From: Xenopus tropicalis
Lineage: Eukaryota; Chordata; Amphibia; Anura; Pipidae
Direction of reading: 5' to 3'
Assembly: GCF_000004195.4 (NCBI RefSeq)
Contig: NC_030685.2
Location: 57,102,048 to 57,166,047, forward strand
DNA: 64,000 nucleotides
Each line of letters begins with the position of its first letter. Within the stretch, counting starts at the first letter, position 1. Below the pieces are notes generated by a model. That model did no database searches and was not told where the DNA came from. It saw only the letters and a program-made list of their open reading frames with translations. The position numbers and the translations under genes were made by a program. Below, piece by piece: positions 38,830-49,939 of this stretch.

Positions 38830-41800
38830 CTATAAAAAGGCAACAAACAATTAGGAACATTTCACAAAACCGTTTAGTTAAATACCTGTATGCCTAACTT
38901 ACTTACAACTGCCATTAAGCATTGTTCTTTTCATTATATCTTCATAAACGCTTCCTTTTACTCCCTTTTACTATTTGTTTGCTTACCACTGTACTGTCTT
39001 CAATTCAGTAATATTTCTTTTGACTCAGTGCCCGTACCGCACCTAGAGCATACTAAATATTTACACATGGATAAACATAAGGGATCATTTACATTATAAG
39101 GTGCAGTAATTGGGGGCACAAGGCGATATGTTTTATACCTACAATGAAACATTTTTACCCATAATTCTTCTGTATGTATGGTCACAAGGTGGCAACGCAC
39201 CTCATGTATTAAGCCACTTAGCTTAAGGAGAACTGCCTGGCCTGTTGCACCCATGTTTACTTAAATTTTGCTTAATCCATGTATTGGTATTTTTGTTGTC
39301 TCTCATTAAATATTATTGTCATGGGTCTCTTTAATTGCAAGGCTTCACGCAGATGCTTTGCATTTTTTCTCCTCATACTGATTTTTTTAACCTTAAAATT
39401 ATTCACTGATTTTTGGATTAGAACATATGCTATGGTTTTGCATGTGCACATGTAAACAGGGAAATAACATTTAGAAACATGTAAACTGTACTAATCAGAG
39501 ATCACTGTTGTGTTCTATTTGTTTTCTGTTGTATGTATATAGCTACTTATACACAATACACAGCTTTATATTCATCAAAGCAAGTCCTTTTCTTAAATTC
39601 AGCCATGCTTGTCTCAAATCCAATCCTCCATCTGTTCTGCTATCACCCTCAGCCAGGCATATTTAATACTATGATGGTGTGTAGGATTATAAATGTATGA
39701 TCATTTTCACTGTAAATCTAACGAAAGCTAGTGGATAAGTTAAAACTGCCTGTCTTTCGTAAACACTAAAGGGGTTATTTAAAAATGTGGGCATGCAGAT
39801 TCACTAGTAGACTAGGAAATGTTGTGTCTATTGATGCCATTCATTATACAAAACATGCTTCTTTACTTCCATTTAGTTGTGGCAAGCACCATTGCATCCA
39901 TCGTATGCAGAAGTGTCTGCCTATGTGCCTACTGATGCTGAGGGTCATTGCATCAATAGGAGCAACAGGCTTGTGCCAAATATATATGTATGTATATATC
40001 ATTGGGGCTTGTTTTGCCTGAGAGTTTCTCTGTTGCCTGCTATAGTACAGCAGCTCTAATGGACATATCTTGGTGTTGCTGTTGCCACTTTGTCTCAGAT
40101 GTGGTAAGCAATATTGTAGATTTCACCCATATTTGCAAAACTGTTTGATAAAGAGGTGTGCCTTAAAGCTTCTGATTAGACAGCTACAATACAATTATTT
40201 TGTATAACACATACAAACAATTACTATCACACAGAGAATTTAAATGCTTTATGCCTGTAGCTTATTACCCCTAAGGTACTGATATGTATTTCATTGCTGA
40301 AGTAGCCATGTGGTTGGGAAATGTGCCAGCCCAAGGGACAGCGAGAGAGGGAGAGATGCTTGCCAGCTGAATATCAATGCGGGGTGTTTGTATAAGGCAG
40401 ACAGACAAAACAGCAAACAGCTCCAGGCCAGAATATCCCTGGATAAAGAAGCTATTTTGTCATATAACTGGTGAGTGCGCAAGATGGCATAGTCTGGGGA
40501 TTTTACCCGTGCCTCTAAGCAAGCTGTGCTCAATTGATATGGTCGTGGAAATTATATAACAATTTGTGGTCTACCCGTCCCCCTCTTGTTATACCCCGGA
40601 AGTTATATTAAAGTCAAATAAAATAACTTTCTTGTCTGTAAGCAGATGAAATGATTTTGCAGGTAGTAGTCAGCACAATACCATGGATTTATTTTAGATC
40701 AGTGCAGGTTCTTCCAATGGCCACTCCCCATCCGGATATCCAGACGAAAAATAGTTTAGAACAGCACCGTTTGTATTTCTTATTTTAAAATGGGTGTTCT
40801 AAACTAGTTTTCAGCAGATGAAATGATTGCAACCCATACATATAAGCCAAACGAGTCATCTCCAGGACTCGGAGAAATAGACTATTGCATAAACAGCTGT
40901 CACATTTTCCTACAACAGCCTTTTCAGCATGGATAGGAGAGAAATGCAGTTAATGAAACAGCACTCTACAGCACAAGGTCTTTTTCATCTTGATCTATAA
41001 TGTCTAGTAGAAATGTGTAGATGAAGGCTTTCATCAACAGTCAGAGAGGTGCAGTAATGACCAAGCTATGGCTCTGGCTATTATACTATACTGTAGCACT
41101 CTCTCTCACATACAGTATCCCATTTGTTTGGCTCCCCAATTTTAACTGCCTTGTATTGCTAGTGTAAAGGCTTACTGGAGATACAGTATAATATTATACT
41201 GCAGTCGCCCCACTAACATCCAGATTCTATACATTGAAATCATTCAAATTTTAATGTCTGTCTGCCTGTTCAAAAATAACAGACTCATGTATAAATTGAT
41301 ATGTTTCACATCATATATCTTAAACAAAACTATAACTATGAGGATTATTTCATTTTTCCCTAGGGTGCAAAACCCCTTAGTGTTCATCTAACAAGCAATT
41401 ATGCCCCAGGGAATGCTTCATTCTGCTCCTCACTGGATTAAAAATTTGACACTAGTAGCGGACCTTTAAGGGTAAGAACCCATGGAGCAGTTCAGTTGCC
41501 CGTGATAGATCTTTGCTATTGCGGGCAACTAACCACTCTAAAATGGCCAACAACAATAGAAATGTTGTTATTTTATTATGTTTTTTATTGGTTTTACCAG
41601 CAACTTGCAGTTACAAGGCTAAAGCTCCCAAATGGTTGACCTTGGATGATGACAAAACTATGCTACGGATTTTTTTTAGTGTAAATGTTTTACATAGACT
41701 TAATACATAAGAAAAAGAAAGACATATGAAAGACTTGGACAAAGACCCTAACCATATTATTGGATAGGGTCATACATTATTTTCCCATTTCTTGGTTCTT

Positions 41801-41844
41801 TCATTGCTACAAACCTCAGTAACATTGACCAATGTGTTTCTTAC
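38830..41844 (-). other. erbb4: erbb4 intron 18 (3.0 kb)
   Basis: This lies between the exon 18 donor (gtaaga) and the exon 19 acceptor. Apart from a short repeat near 41465-41545 I recognise no element or gene in it. Open frames are short and carry no recognisable family motif. Confidence 0.9.
41465..41545. repeat. Fragment of a GTTGCCCG/CGGGCAAC hairpin repeat
   Basis: GTTGCCCG at 41495-41502 pairs with CGGGCAAC at 41522-41529, next to AAGAACCCATGGAGCAG. It looks like one end of a dispersed foldback repeat. Confidence 0.4.
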
Positions 41845-41967
41845 CTTGTAGACAGTCCCAAAAGCACCAGATCCCAAGATTTTTATCCTTTTTAGTTCTG
41901 TTTCCTTTAGAATCCTCAGCTGGGCCTGATTTGGGGCTGTGCCACTGGGTGTCAGTGGTTCTACCAA
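41845..41967 (-). CDS. erbb4: erbb4 exon 18: juxtamembrane kinase segment and P-loop
   Basis: The minus strand shows a ctattcag acceptor, a 123-bp exon of 41 residues in phase 0, and a gtaaga donor. It begins [20 protein letters not shown] and ends [17 protein letters not shown] is the glycine-rich nucleotide-binding loop. The preceding LVEPLTPSG to LKETELKR segment is the activating juxtamembrane region that latches the receiver kinase in ErbB dimers. The 123-bp length equals the mammalian exon. Conservative Ile replaces Val twice just before the P-loop (RIKILGSG). It joins to exon 17 (FLETE) upstream and exon 19 (GIWVPEG) downstream without loss of frame. Confidence 0.97.
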
Positions 41968-42148
41968 CTGAATAGAAAAGTAAAGTATTAGCATGATTAC
42001 TCTTTACAAGTACATGACATTACATAAACTTTATTATTTTGATTGAAGTCCTGTGAGTGCGGCATCTTCTATGGACTGTATGATATTGTTATACTGCACC
42101 CAGGCATAGTGGATCCATTAGTAGACACGAGTGCCTCTCTTCCTCTGC

Positions 42149-42150
<2 letters not shown>

Positions 42151-42205
<55 letters not shown>
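42151..42205. repeat. (TA)n microsatellite
   Basis: About 27 uninterrupted TA units, followed by TGTACAGTATATATT. It is likely length-polymorphic. Confidence 0.95.
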
Positions 42206-42210
<5 letters not shown>

Positions 42211-43024
42211 GTATATATTTTGAAGGGTCAAACTTGAATGACTTTTGTCTTTTTTCAACCCAGGTTCACTATGTATGTAACTGTAAAATCTAGAAACAAA
42301 CAAAGATCACTTATTTACCCACATATTAATAAAGTACATGTTCCTTGGATACATAGTGATGAAGCCCCCTTGTGAATGTAATCTGTTTTACTTGCAGCAT
42401 CTTTATACCTCAGTTGGTAAAAGTGTTAAACAATGCACAGGCCCCTTTTATTAATAAATTATAAATGTCAATGAGATATAGATGTTATCCCAGTGACATA
42501 TAGAATGAAATTAAGGGCTTTTTCAGGTCTAAAAAAAGTTGATAGTGTCTATTGCAAGGTTAATACAAACAACCTACTGAGAGCAGCAGTCCAAGACCAG
42601 CGCAAGCCTACGTGGTTTAATGATTTACGTTCTAATGAAAATTGATTTTTTTAAGCATTTAAGACCAATGTTTTATTGGGTGGATGTGTATAGAAGCGGA
42701 AAAATGCCCTTTAAGTGGTGGTATAAGTAGTTACTGCACTTCCATTTTAATTGTAAGGTGGCTGAAACCCCCACAGAAAGTGCCATTACCGAGTATGCAG
42801 AAGGAAAGAGCTACTTTGAAAGGACTTCTCAACATTAAAACATTTTTGGAAATGCTGTCATAAACAGCAAGCAAAAGGACATAAAAGTGACCATTTTCAC
42901 TACTTTGTGTGGTACTAGCCAATTTTTTACACAACAAAGCATTAAGTTAAAAAAAGGTGTAACATTTGATGCAGGTCTGGTCACCTATAAAACATATATG
43001 GGGTTATGTAATAAAAGACACTAA

Positions 43025-43308
43025 GGGGGCCATTTACTAACGGTCAGATTTTTTTTCTGATTTTTTAGTGCTAGAGGTCATTGAAAAAAATTGCATCAAA
43101 AGAATTGTTGTGCGTCAAAAAGAATTGTCTTGCTCGTCAAATGTATTGTCGTGCATCAAACGTATTATCTTGCACCAAAAAGAATTATCTCTAGCATCAA
43201 AAAGAATTGTTGCACGTAAAACGTTTTGTTTTTCCCCGTTTCGCTTATCTGTTGAAAGATCCACAATTTTTTCTGCGAAATGATACAGGACAGATTCGCT
43301 CATCACTA
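43025..43308. repeat. Family B MITE remnant with short internal tandem motif
   Basis: The right end ATTCGCTCATCACTA matches the ends of 33551-33862. The interior (about 43090-43215) repeats a roughly 20-bp motif of the form CATCAAAAAGAATTGTTGTG about six times with drift. The left border is uncertain. Confidence 0.55.
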
Positions 43309-43650
43309 GTTACTGCTCCTGGGCAAACTTAGTGCTTTTTATTACATATGGGGGAAAGGGCAGGTAGCATTTACTAGTCACTTGTAAACATCTTATTGGT
43401 TGCTATAGGTTACTGCTCCTAGGCAAACTTAGTGCCTTTTATTACATATGGGGGAAAGGGCAGGTAGCATTTACTAGTCACTTGTAAACATCTTATTGGT
43501 TGCTATAGGTTACTGCTCCTAGGCAAACTTAGTGCCTTTTATTACATATGGGGGAAAAAGCAGGTAGCATTTATTGGTCACTTGTAAACATCTTATTGGT
43601 TGCTATGGGGTTACATCTAAACAAACACTGTGCCTTTTGTTGTATATGAT
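43309..43650. repeat. 100-bp tandem repeat, about 3.4 copies
   Basis: Units start at 43309, 43409 and 43509 with GTTACTGCTCCT, giving an exact 100-bp period for the first two. The third is 101 bp and a degenerate fourth starts at 43610. Each unit includes TTATTACATATGGGGGAAA and ends TCTTATTGGTTGCTAT. Units 1-3 are nearly identical. A diverged relative occurs near 22495-22555. The array lies just downstream of the exon 17 splice donor in transcript direction. Confidence 0.92.
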
Positions 43651-43691
43651 AATTATTATAACACCTTTACAATGGATTCCTGCAATCTTAC

Positions 43692-43824
43692 CTCTGTTTC
43701 AAGGAATCTGCGTAAAGCTCTCTTCTTTTTGATGCTTTTCCTTCTAATGTAAACGGCAAAGGTCAATGCCATGATAACTATTATGAAGAGCCCTCCAATA
43801 ACACTGGCTGCGATGAGAGGAGTC
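43692..43824 (-). CDS. erbb4: erbb4 exon 17: transmembrane segment and basic stop-transfer
   Basis: The minus strand gives an acceptor (ttacatggcag, with a weak pyrimidine tract), a 133-bp exon and a gtaaga donor. The first base completes an Arg codon begun in either JM exon, then 44 codons follow in frame. They begin [11 protein letters not shown], continue with the hydrophobic [15 protein letters not shown], then the basic [14 protein letters not shown], and end LETE. This is the single ErbB4 membrane span. The basic cluster serves as stop-transfer and, in the released intracellular domain, as part of a nuclear localisation signal. Mammals read FAVYV where this gene has FAVYI at the inner membrane face, near the gamma-secretase site. 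The 133-bp length equals the mammalian exon. Confidence 0.97.
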
Positions 43825-44048
43825 CTGCCATGTAAAGTCAGATACATTAAAATACAGAAATAAAAGCGGACTCAGGTAACAATGAAAGTGCCAAAGAAAA
43901 TCATGCAAGGAAAATCTGGGAATGGGCAAGTACCACACAGAGGTAAGATACATCTTTAAAATGCCAGTGATAGGGATTTAACTTGGCCTGGTCAGGATTT
44001 TCCCTATGCATGCATGATGGCATAGGAAGAAGCTTGATATACAAGGCC

Positions 44049-44230
44049 AGATTCAAACTGATGAGAAAAACATATCGTCTAACTTAGAGCCAGATGCAAT
44101 TCAATGAGAAAAACTTATTTCACGGTCTATCACATGAAAACTCCATAGAAGTCTATAGGAAAAACTTGCCTATTTTCTCATGTGGTAAACCATAAAATTA
44201 CATTTTCTCATGGATCCGAATCTGGCCCAT
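44049..44230. repeat. Small GGCCAGATTC foldback repeat
   Basis: AAGGCCAGATTCAAACTGATG at the left is inverted relative to CATGGATCCGAATCTGGCCC at the right. TGAGAAAAAC/TTTTCTCA also pair inside. It is about 180 bp and non-coding. Confidence 0.6.
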
Positions 44231-44997
44231 AATTGGGTAAGACCCTGTATAATTTGATTCACCTATTTAAAGAAACCCTTGTATGAGAGCATATATGGAT
44301 ATATTCACATCTGGCCATCAAAAAAAACCCATACTTAACCAAGATACCTTAGAAAGATAATATATCCAAGATATAATACATCTTAGAAAGAGAATATTTG
44401 CAAAGGGGATCTGAACCGACCCTTGCCTTCAAGCCCTTTCAGGTTGGCATTAACTTATGGTGTGTTTTCCTTAGACTGGAGCACTTACAGCAAATGTGAT
44501 CATTTATATGCATGAGATGCTGTTTTATGTATATATTAACAGTGGAGTTTTGACTATTGCTTTTATTATACCTGTCTTAAACGTGTGTTTAGCAGCACAT
44601 GGCTAAATAAAGAAAGGAATATTCAGCATCTACCCTAAACTATGTTCCCTTAAAATCCAAATTGTAGAACACATTTTATGTTTATAAAGGTTTTGCACAT
44701 TTTGCAGGTAAAATCTCTCCTTTTTCCTGCAAAAGTCAACTAGTACTAAGTGGTATGGTGCCTTATTTGTATCAGCCAAGGCTTTATTTACATTTACAAT
44801 GGCTTTAACTTGCACCATTGTTTTCAATTAAACTTTAGCATTAAGCTAGTTACTATCATGTACTGATGTTTATCTATAAGAATGTCTGCCCTTTTTATAG
44901 GGTGTGTCTACTATTTTCAAGTGAGACTTATTTTCAGGGCACTTTATTCCTGTACAATTCATGGCACTGTCTGGCATCATTTTAAAGCCCTGGATCT

Positions 44998-45462
44998 TTA
45001 AAGGAACAGTTCTGTATAACACTGGGTAAAATAGATAGACTGCATGTTTCCAATATAGTTAGTTAGACAAAAATGTAATCTATAAAGGCTGGAGTGAGCA
45101 GATGTTTAACATAATAGCTAGAACACTACTTCCTCAAAGCTGTTAGCAGTCAGTAACAAATCATTAACTTTAGGGGGGCATATGGGACATAACTGTTTAG
45201 TTGCATTTGAATCTGACCTGTGTGCTCACAAACTAACTGACAGTTATGTCCAATATGCCCCCCCCCCACTAAAGTCACTGACTAACTAAGAGGTTAGAGA
45301 GCTGAAAGCAGGAAGTAGTGTTCTGGCTATTACATTAGTCATCTGCTCACTCCACCATTTATAGATTACAGTTTTGCCTAACTAACTATACTAGAAACAT
45401 TTTTATTTTGCGCAGTCTATCTATTTTACCCAGTTTCATTTTTACCCCGAACTGTTTCTTTT
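44998..45462. mobile_element. Palindromic TTAAAGGAACAGTTC MITE
   Basis: The two arms pair over most of the 465 bp. TTAAAGGAACAGTTCTGTAT opposes a right end of CCCGAACTGTTTCTTTT. TGGAGTGAGCAGATG (about 45089-45103) opposes CATCTGCTCACTCCA (about 45340-45354). GGGGGGCATATGGGACATAA opposes TTATGTCCAATATGCCCCCC. No coding sequence. Confidence 0.8.
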
Positions 45463-46860
45463 GTATGTTTGAGAGATGTTCTTGGTGTATTTAATGCCTA
45501 TGTTTAATTACAAACTCAACATAATACACCAAGGAGAACATTAGGTTTTCCTAAGACATCACCATATATTCAAGAACTCAGGCGTAAACAAACCTCTGAC
45601 ATGAAGTCAAAGCTACCAACATTAGCGATTTCAACCCTGATAAAGCAGCACTCTGAGCATCCAATGCTACAAAGTGGCTAATAGAGATACGGTGCTCTGT
45701 GCATAGGCAGTCAATTATCTCTTTAATGAAGCAATGGCCTGATTACAACAAAGGCTGCTGATACCTTACCCTTGAGTATTAGTGGAAACGCAAAAGGAGT
45801 TCTTGGTTTAGTAGGATTTTGAAGCCCAAGGACCATGCTGTGCTGTCTTATCTCATTATTGGCTGAAGCAGTAACTTGCTAAAATGGTGTGTTAATTTGG
45901 CCGAGAAACAATGAAACAAGGTGGACAATCTGTTGTCTGATAACATTAGTGCATTCCTATCATGGGAACTTGCCATCTAAATTACAAGAACATATACACA
46001 ATTCTGCTCATTTGCCCTCCCTTTTTGCATCTGAATCCAAAAGCAAAGAACCTTTTGATCAGGATCTTTTACAAATATGTTATTGCCTCGAAGATTCCAA
46101 TTGCAGAAGGTTTTTATGAGCAGCAGCAGTACAGTAACATAATGTTGTATCATTTAAACAACTGTGCTCAACACTAATAGGGAAATGTAATAAAGGACAT
46201 TAACAGAACAAATATGAGCAATAATGATTTTTTTTCCCTTTTGTTCTGTTGCTGCTCCACAGCCAACGGGCAAAGATTCTGCTTATTGCCATTTGCCCCA
46301 GTGTGTAGTGTATGAAATAAACTGTCTTACTGAAACTGTTCTTATTTTGCACCAAACAATGATACAATGTGCAAGCTGTGCAATTAAGGTTCTAATGAAC
46401 ATTATTACATTGCATTTGTTAAAATTCTGTTTTTTAGAAATGTTAATTCTATTTACATCTTTTATAATATACCACTATAAGTGATCTTTGGCCAAAAACA
46501 TGAGCTATTGGATGGATGCATTTTAGTTCCTAGTTATTGCATTACAATGTAAATGCATTAAGCTAGCTATACATTTGCCTATAATATTACGAGAAGCATA
46601 TAATCTCATTAATGTGGGTTGGATGAGTCCTACCAATAACTGAATACTATGGATATTAGTTGGTATAATGAGTGGATATGTATGAATATTTCATGTGTCT
46701 ATGCGCCATGTTGGACAGTGCATTGTGCATCAGATAAGGAAGTGATAATTTGTACTGTTGTCTCAAACAAACAGAACAATAGAAAAGTAGCCATAATGTG
46801 TATGTCCACTCATGCAGTACCTTTCTGATCCCCATGTATGCCATTGTATGGTGTATGGTG

Positions 46861-47292
46861 TGGTTACCTTCTCTAACTTTTAGTATGTTATAGAATGGAC
46901 TATTCTCAGCAAGTTTTCAACTGGTCTTTATTTTTTATAGTTTTCAAATTACTTGCATTTCTCCCCAGCTATTAAATGGGGGTCACTGACCCCAGCAGCT
47001 ACAAAACTGTTGCTCTGCCATGATTTTAATCGTATTGTTACTTTCAATTCCTCATTTTTTAATTTATACCCTCCTTTATTCATATTGCTGTTTCTCTTTA
47101 AAACCACTACCTGGTTGCTAGGTTAAATTAGAGCCTACCAACCAGCTGCTGAAATTACAAACTAGAGAGCTACTGAACAAAAAGCTAAATAATTTAAAAA
47201 CTGCAAAAATTAAGGCCAATTGCAAATTGTCCCAGAATAGCATTCTCTGCATCACACTAAAAGTTAATTCAAAGGTGAACAACCCCTTTAAT
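46861..47292 (+). mobile_element. Family A MITE copy
   Basis: It starts near TTCTCTAACTTTTAGTATG and ends AAAGGTGAACAACCCCTTTA. In between it has GGGGGTCACTGACCCCAGCA and CTACCTGGTTGCTAGG. It is closely parallel to 23044-23480. Confidence 0.7.
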
Positions 47293-47426
47293 TTAGCTTC
47301 ATAAGTTTTGCTGAACTCTGAAATGGCTTAAAGGCTTAAATGATGTCTACATTGTTATATTCATGAGTGACAAATATGTCTGTGTCCTTATAGCCCCAAA
47401 GGCATGGATTATAAGGGTTAGCCCTA

Positions 47427-47871
47427 TTAAAGGAGAAGGAAAGTCATTTTGGCATTTTACTGCCAATAGATTCGCCACATTAGTGCCACCTAGAACACTA
47501 TATTTATTCTGCAGAAAGCTTTATCATACCTGAGTAAAGAGCCCTAGAAGCTTTCTCTGTTTGCTTAAGATTGCAGCTGTCATTTTAGCTTGGTGTTCAT
47601 AGCTTCCTGCTGTATAGCTCTAGCAGTTATAGGTCAGATTACACATTCCTAAGAGAGGGGGGAGTAAGTTCTTAGCATTCTTGTGGGAGGGAGGTGCAAG
47701 AGAAGGGAGAGAGGAGAGAACTGCGCAGAAGTTTACAAAAAAGGAGACAAGAAATCCTGTGTTTCTTTTGATAGAGAACTAAGTGCAGCGTTTCTGTGAG
47801 TGCTTATGGCTGTATTTACATAGACCTTTCTGATAAAGCTTACTTAGTTTGTACCTTTCCTTCTCCTTTAA
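47427..47871. mobile_element. TTAAAGGAGAAGGAAAG MITE
   Basis: TTAAAGGAGAAGGAAAGTC at the left pairs with the right end CCTTTCCTTCTCCTTTAA. It is 445 bp. It shares GCAGCGTTTCTGTGAGTGCT with the inverted copy at 24329-25072. T2-like by its TTAAAGG end. Confidence 0.75.
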
Positions 47872-49654
47872 GGATGTCTATAATGACTTTTGGTATAACT
47901 GTATAATTATGATTTGTTGCAGTAAAGAAATGTGACACAATTTAGGATGCAAATTCACAATAACTGCAGCCCCTGTTCTGATTCCCAGAACTCCACCTAT
48001 TTGGACCAAATTTTTCTGATCTCTTGGTGTTATTTTCACAGAAATGTTTCAAATATTGAACTGTTTTCAACAAACAACCCCAGAGTCCAAAGGTGAACAG
48101 TTCAAAGGCAGAAAAACACAAACATGCTAGAAAGAAAACTACACAAAGCGGTAATTTGGATATTGCTCTGCATCTTAGCAACTATCTCATCAAAGGGAAG
48201 TCATTTAGTGTGATGGGGTGATTTGCTGAGCCTGGAAGGTTTAGCCACTGTCGAGATTCCTCTTAATGCAGTAATTTCTGGTAATTGGCACAGTGCAAAT
48301 TTAAAGCAACAATTTGGTGAAAAGGCACAAAATCCATTTATCTCTCCTGAACAGGTGGCAAATGTGTGCAGAAATTAGTCCCAAATTAGCAAGTATTAAC
48401 CATGTAGGTACTGCGGGCAGGAAAACATGACTCCCTCTGCCTATATCTGCATTCTGCCTCGGAACTTCTCTGTTTGAGTCAAACTAAATATAAACAGGGG
48501 GAAGTCTGCATTTCAAACACTACCCCTAATTTAAAACTGCTTTCTATTTTTGTCCTTTTTTCCAAAAACATTGGTTTAGTATTTATATCTCTTGTGTTGC
48601 CCACAGCAGCTCAAATCTCAAATAAGTTCCAATTTGGTCCATTAGTAGTTAATATTTTGCAGTAGAAGCAGCTTCAGCCCCCATTCTGCATGCTCCCTGA
48701 GGCATTGCAGCGACTAATGCATTACATTTTTTGTTCTGCATAAGTCTACATAAACATACAGGAGCATGCTCAGTAGGGGCTAAGAAATGTTTAGGGTATA
48801 CTGTTTAAAAAAAAATCTAAACTACTACTTAATAGAATATTTTTATTCCATAGGTTCAGTTTCAGTTTTTATATGTCAGTTATTTGTTTCAGGGGTAACT
48901 TATTTTTGACTATCTGGGTATCCTGGGAGTTATAAGCAAGCAACAGCAGGAGACCAATCAGATTACTTGATGAAATCGGTTTCAGACTAAGTAGAAATCA
49001 ATAGGGCAGGATGGATGACGAATGCATTGGCATGTATGGGTGGTAATCAGCAAATCAGCACATAATGCTCCCTGGGTCTCACACTGATTTCTTTTTTTGA
49101 AAGGCCATAAAATATAATGTCCAATTGCTCTGTAATGTGTGTTCTCAGGTTAAAATGTCTGTCAGGCAAAACGATATGATACCTTCATCTTTATATAATA
49201 TAAAGTGTAAAAATATTATCTGCATTATACAGTTACAGATGTTTCAATGAGTTACAGTTATTCACCCAGAAGGCCAAGGTGAGAAGTGCAAAGTGCCATG
49301 TATTTGTACAAATTGCAAATTCCACTTCAGTAGGGTCCTCATAGGACAGCAAATGCAGGTTCTGTTAGTCACAACTTACATCTGTCATGTAAGGGTCATG
49401 CATGTTAGTAGCCCATCATCATCCCCATGCAGCTCCAAACATGTCTACAAGTAGGAGCCCCTGTAACAACATGGCATAACATAGAGACCCTGTACATCCT
49501 GCCTGGTATAGGCCTTTCTTGTGCCACAGTGATTAATGTGTGGAACTCTATGGGGCACTTTCAAAAAGACCAAGGTGGCAATTTCACAAGATACAATATT
49601 TTGTGTGTGTTATCAATGCTTGTAAAAAGATAACAATATTTCCACGTTTTCCAA

Positions 49655-49775
49655 AAGGAAATGTATGCTAATTTTTAGCAACTTTTCAATTGGTCTTCAC
49701 TTTTTATTTTTTATCTTTTTTTTAATTATTTGCCTTCTTTCCAGCTTTCAAATAGAGATCACTGACCTCTTTGTG
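49655..49775. repeat. Fragment of a family A MITE
   Basis: The stretch TTTTTAGCAACTTTTCAATTGG then AGATCACTGACCTC matches the left third of the 23044 and 46861 copies; the rest is missing. Confidence 0.5.
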
Positions 49776-49939
49776 AAATGTAAATGGCACTGTACTGTGT
49801 GGAGCAATTTCTCAAAGCAAGGAGCCATTCTATGTTACGTAGATTAGAATGATATATCACCAAAAAGAGGAAAGTGGAGCATGTGAATACCGCCATACTG
49901 CAGTATTTACTTAGCAATGGTGAGTAAAACTTAAAACCT

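Larger units (their letters stand above)
41968..43691 (-). other. erbb4: erbb4 intron 17 (1.7 kb)
   Basis: This is the shortest complete intron after the JM pair's 118 bp. It contains the TA microsatellite (42151-42205), a family B MITE remnant (43025-43308) and a 100-bp tandem repeat (43309-43650) that ends 41 bp from the exon 17 donor boundary. About 42210-43020 holds nothing I can identify. Confidence 0.92.

Noticed and set aside
42151..42303. Open frames made of Tyr-Ile repeats
   Set aside because: Translation of the (TA)n microsatellite.
43309..43650. CRISPR-like array
   Set aside because: The 100-bp units are contiguous with no spacers, in a vertebrate intron; it is a tandem repeat.
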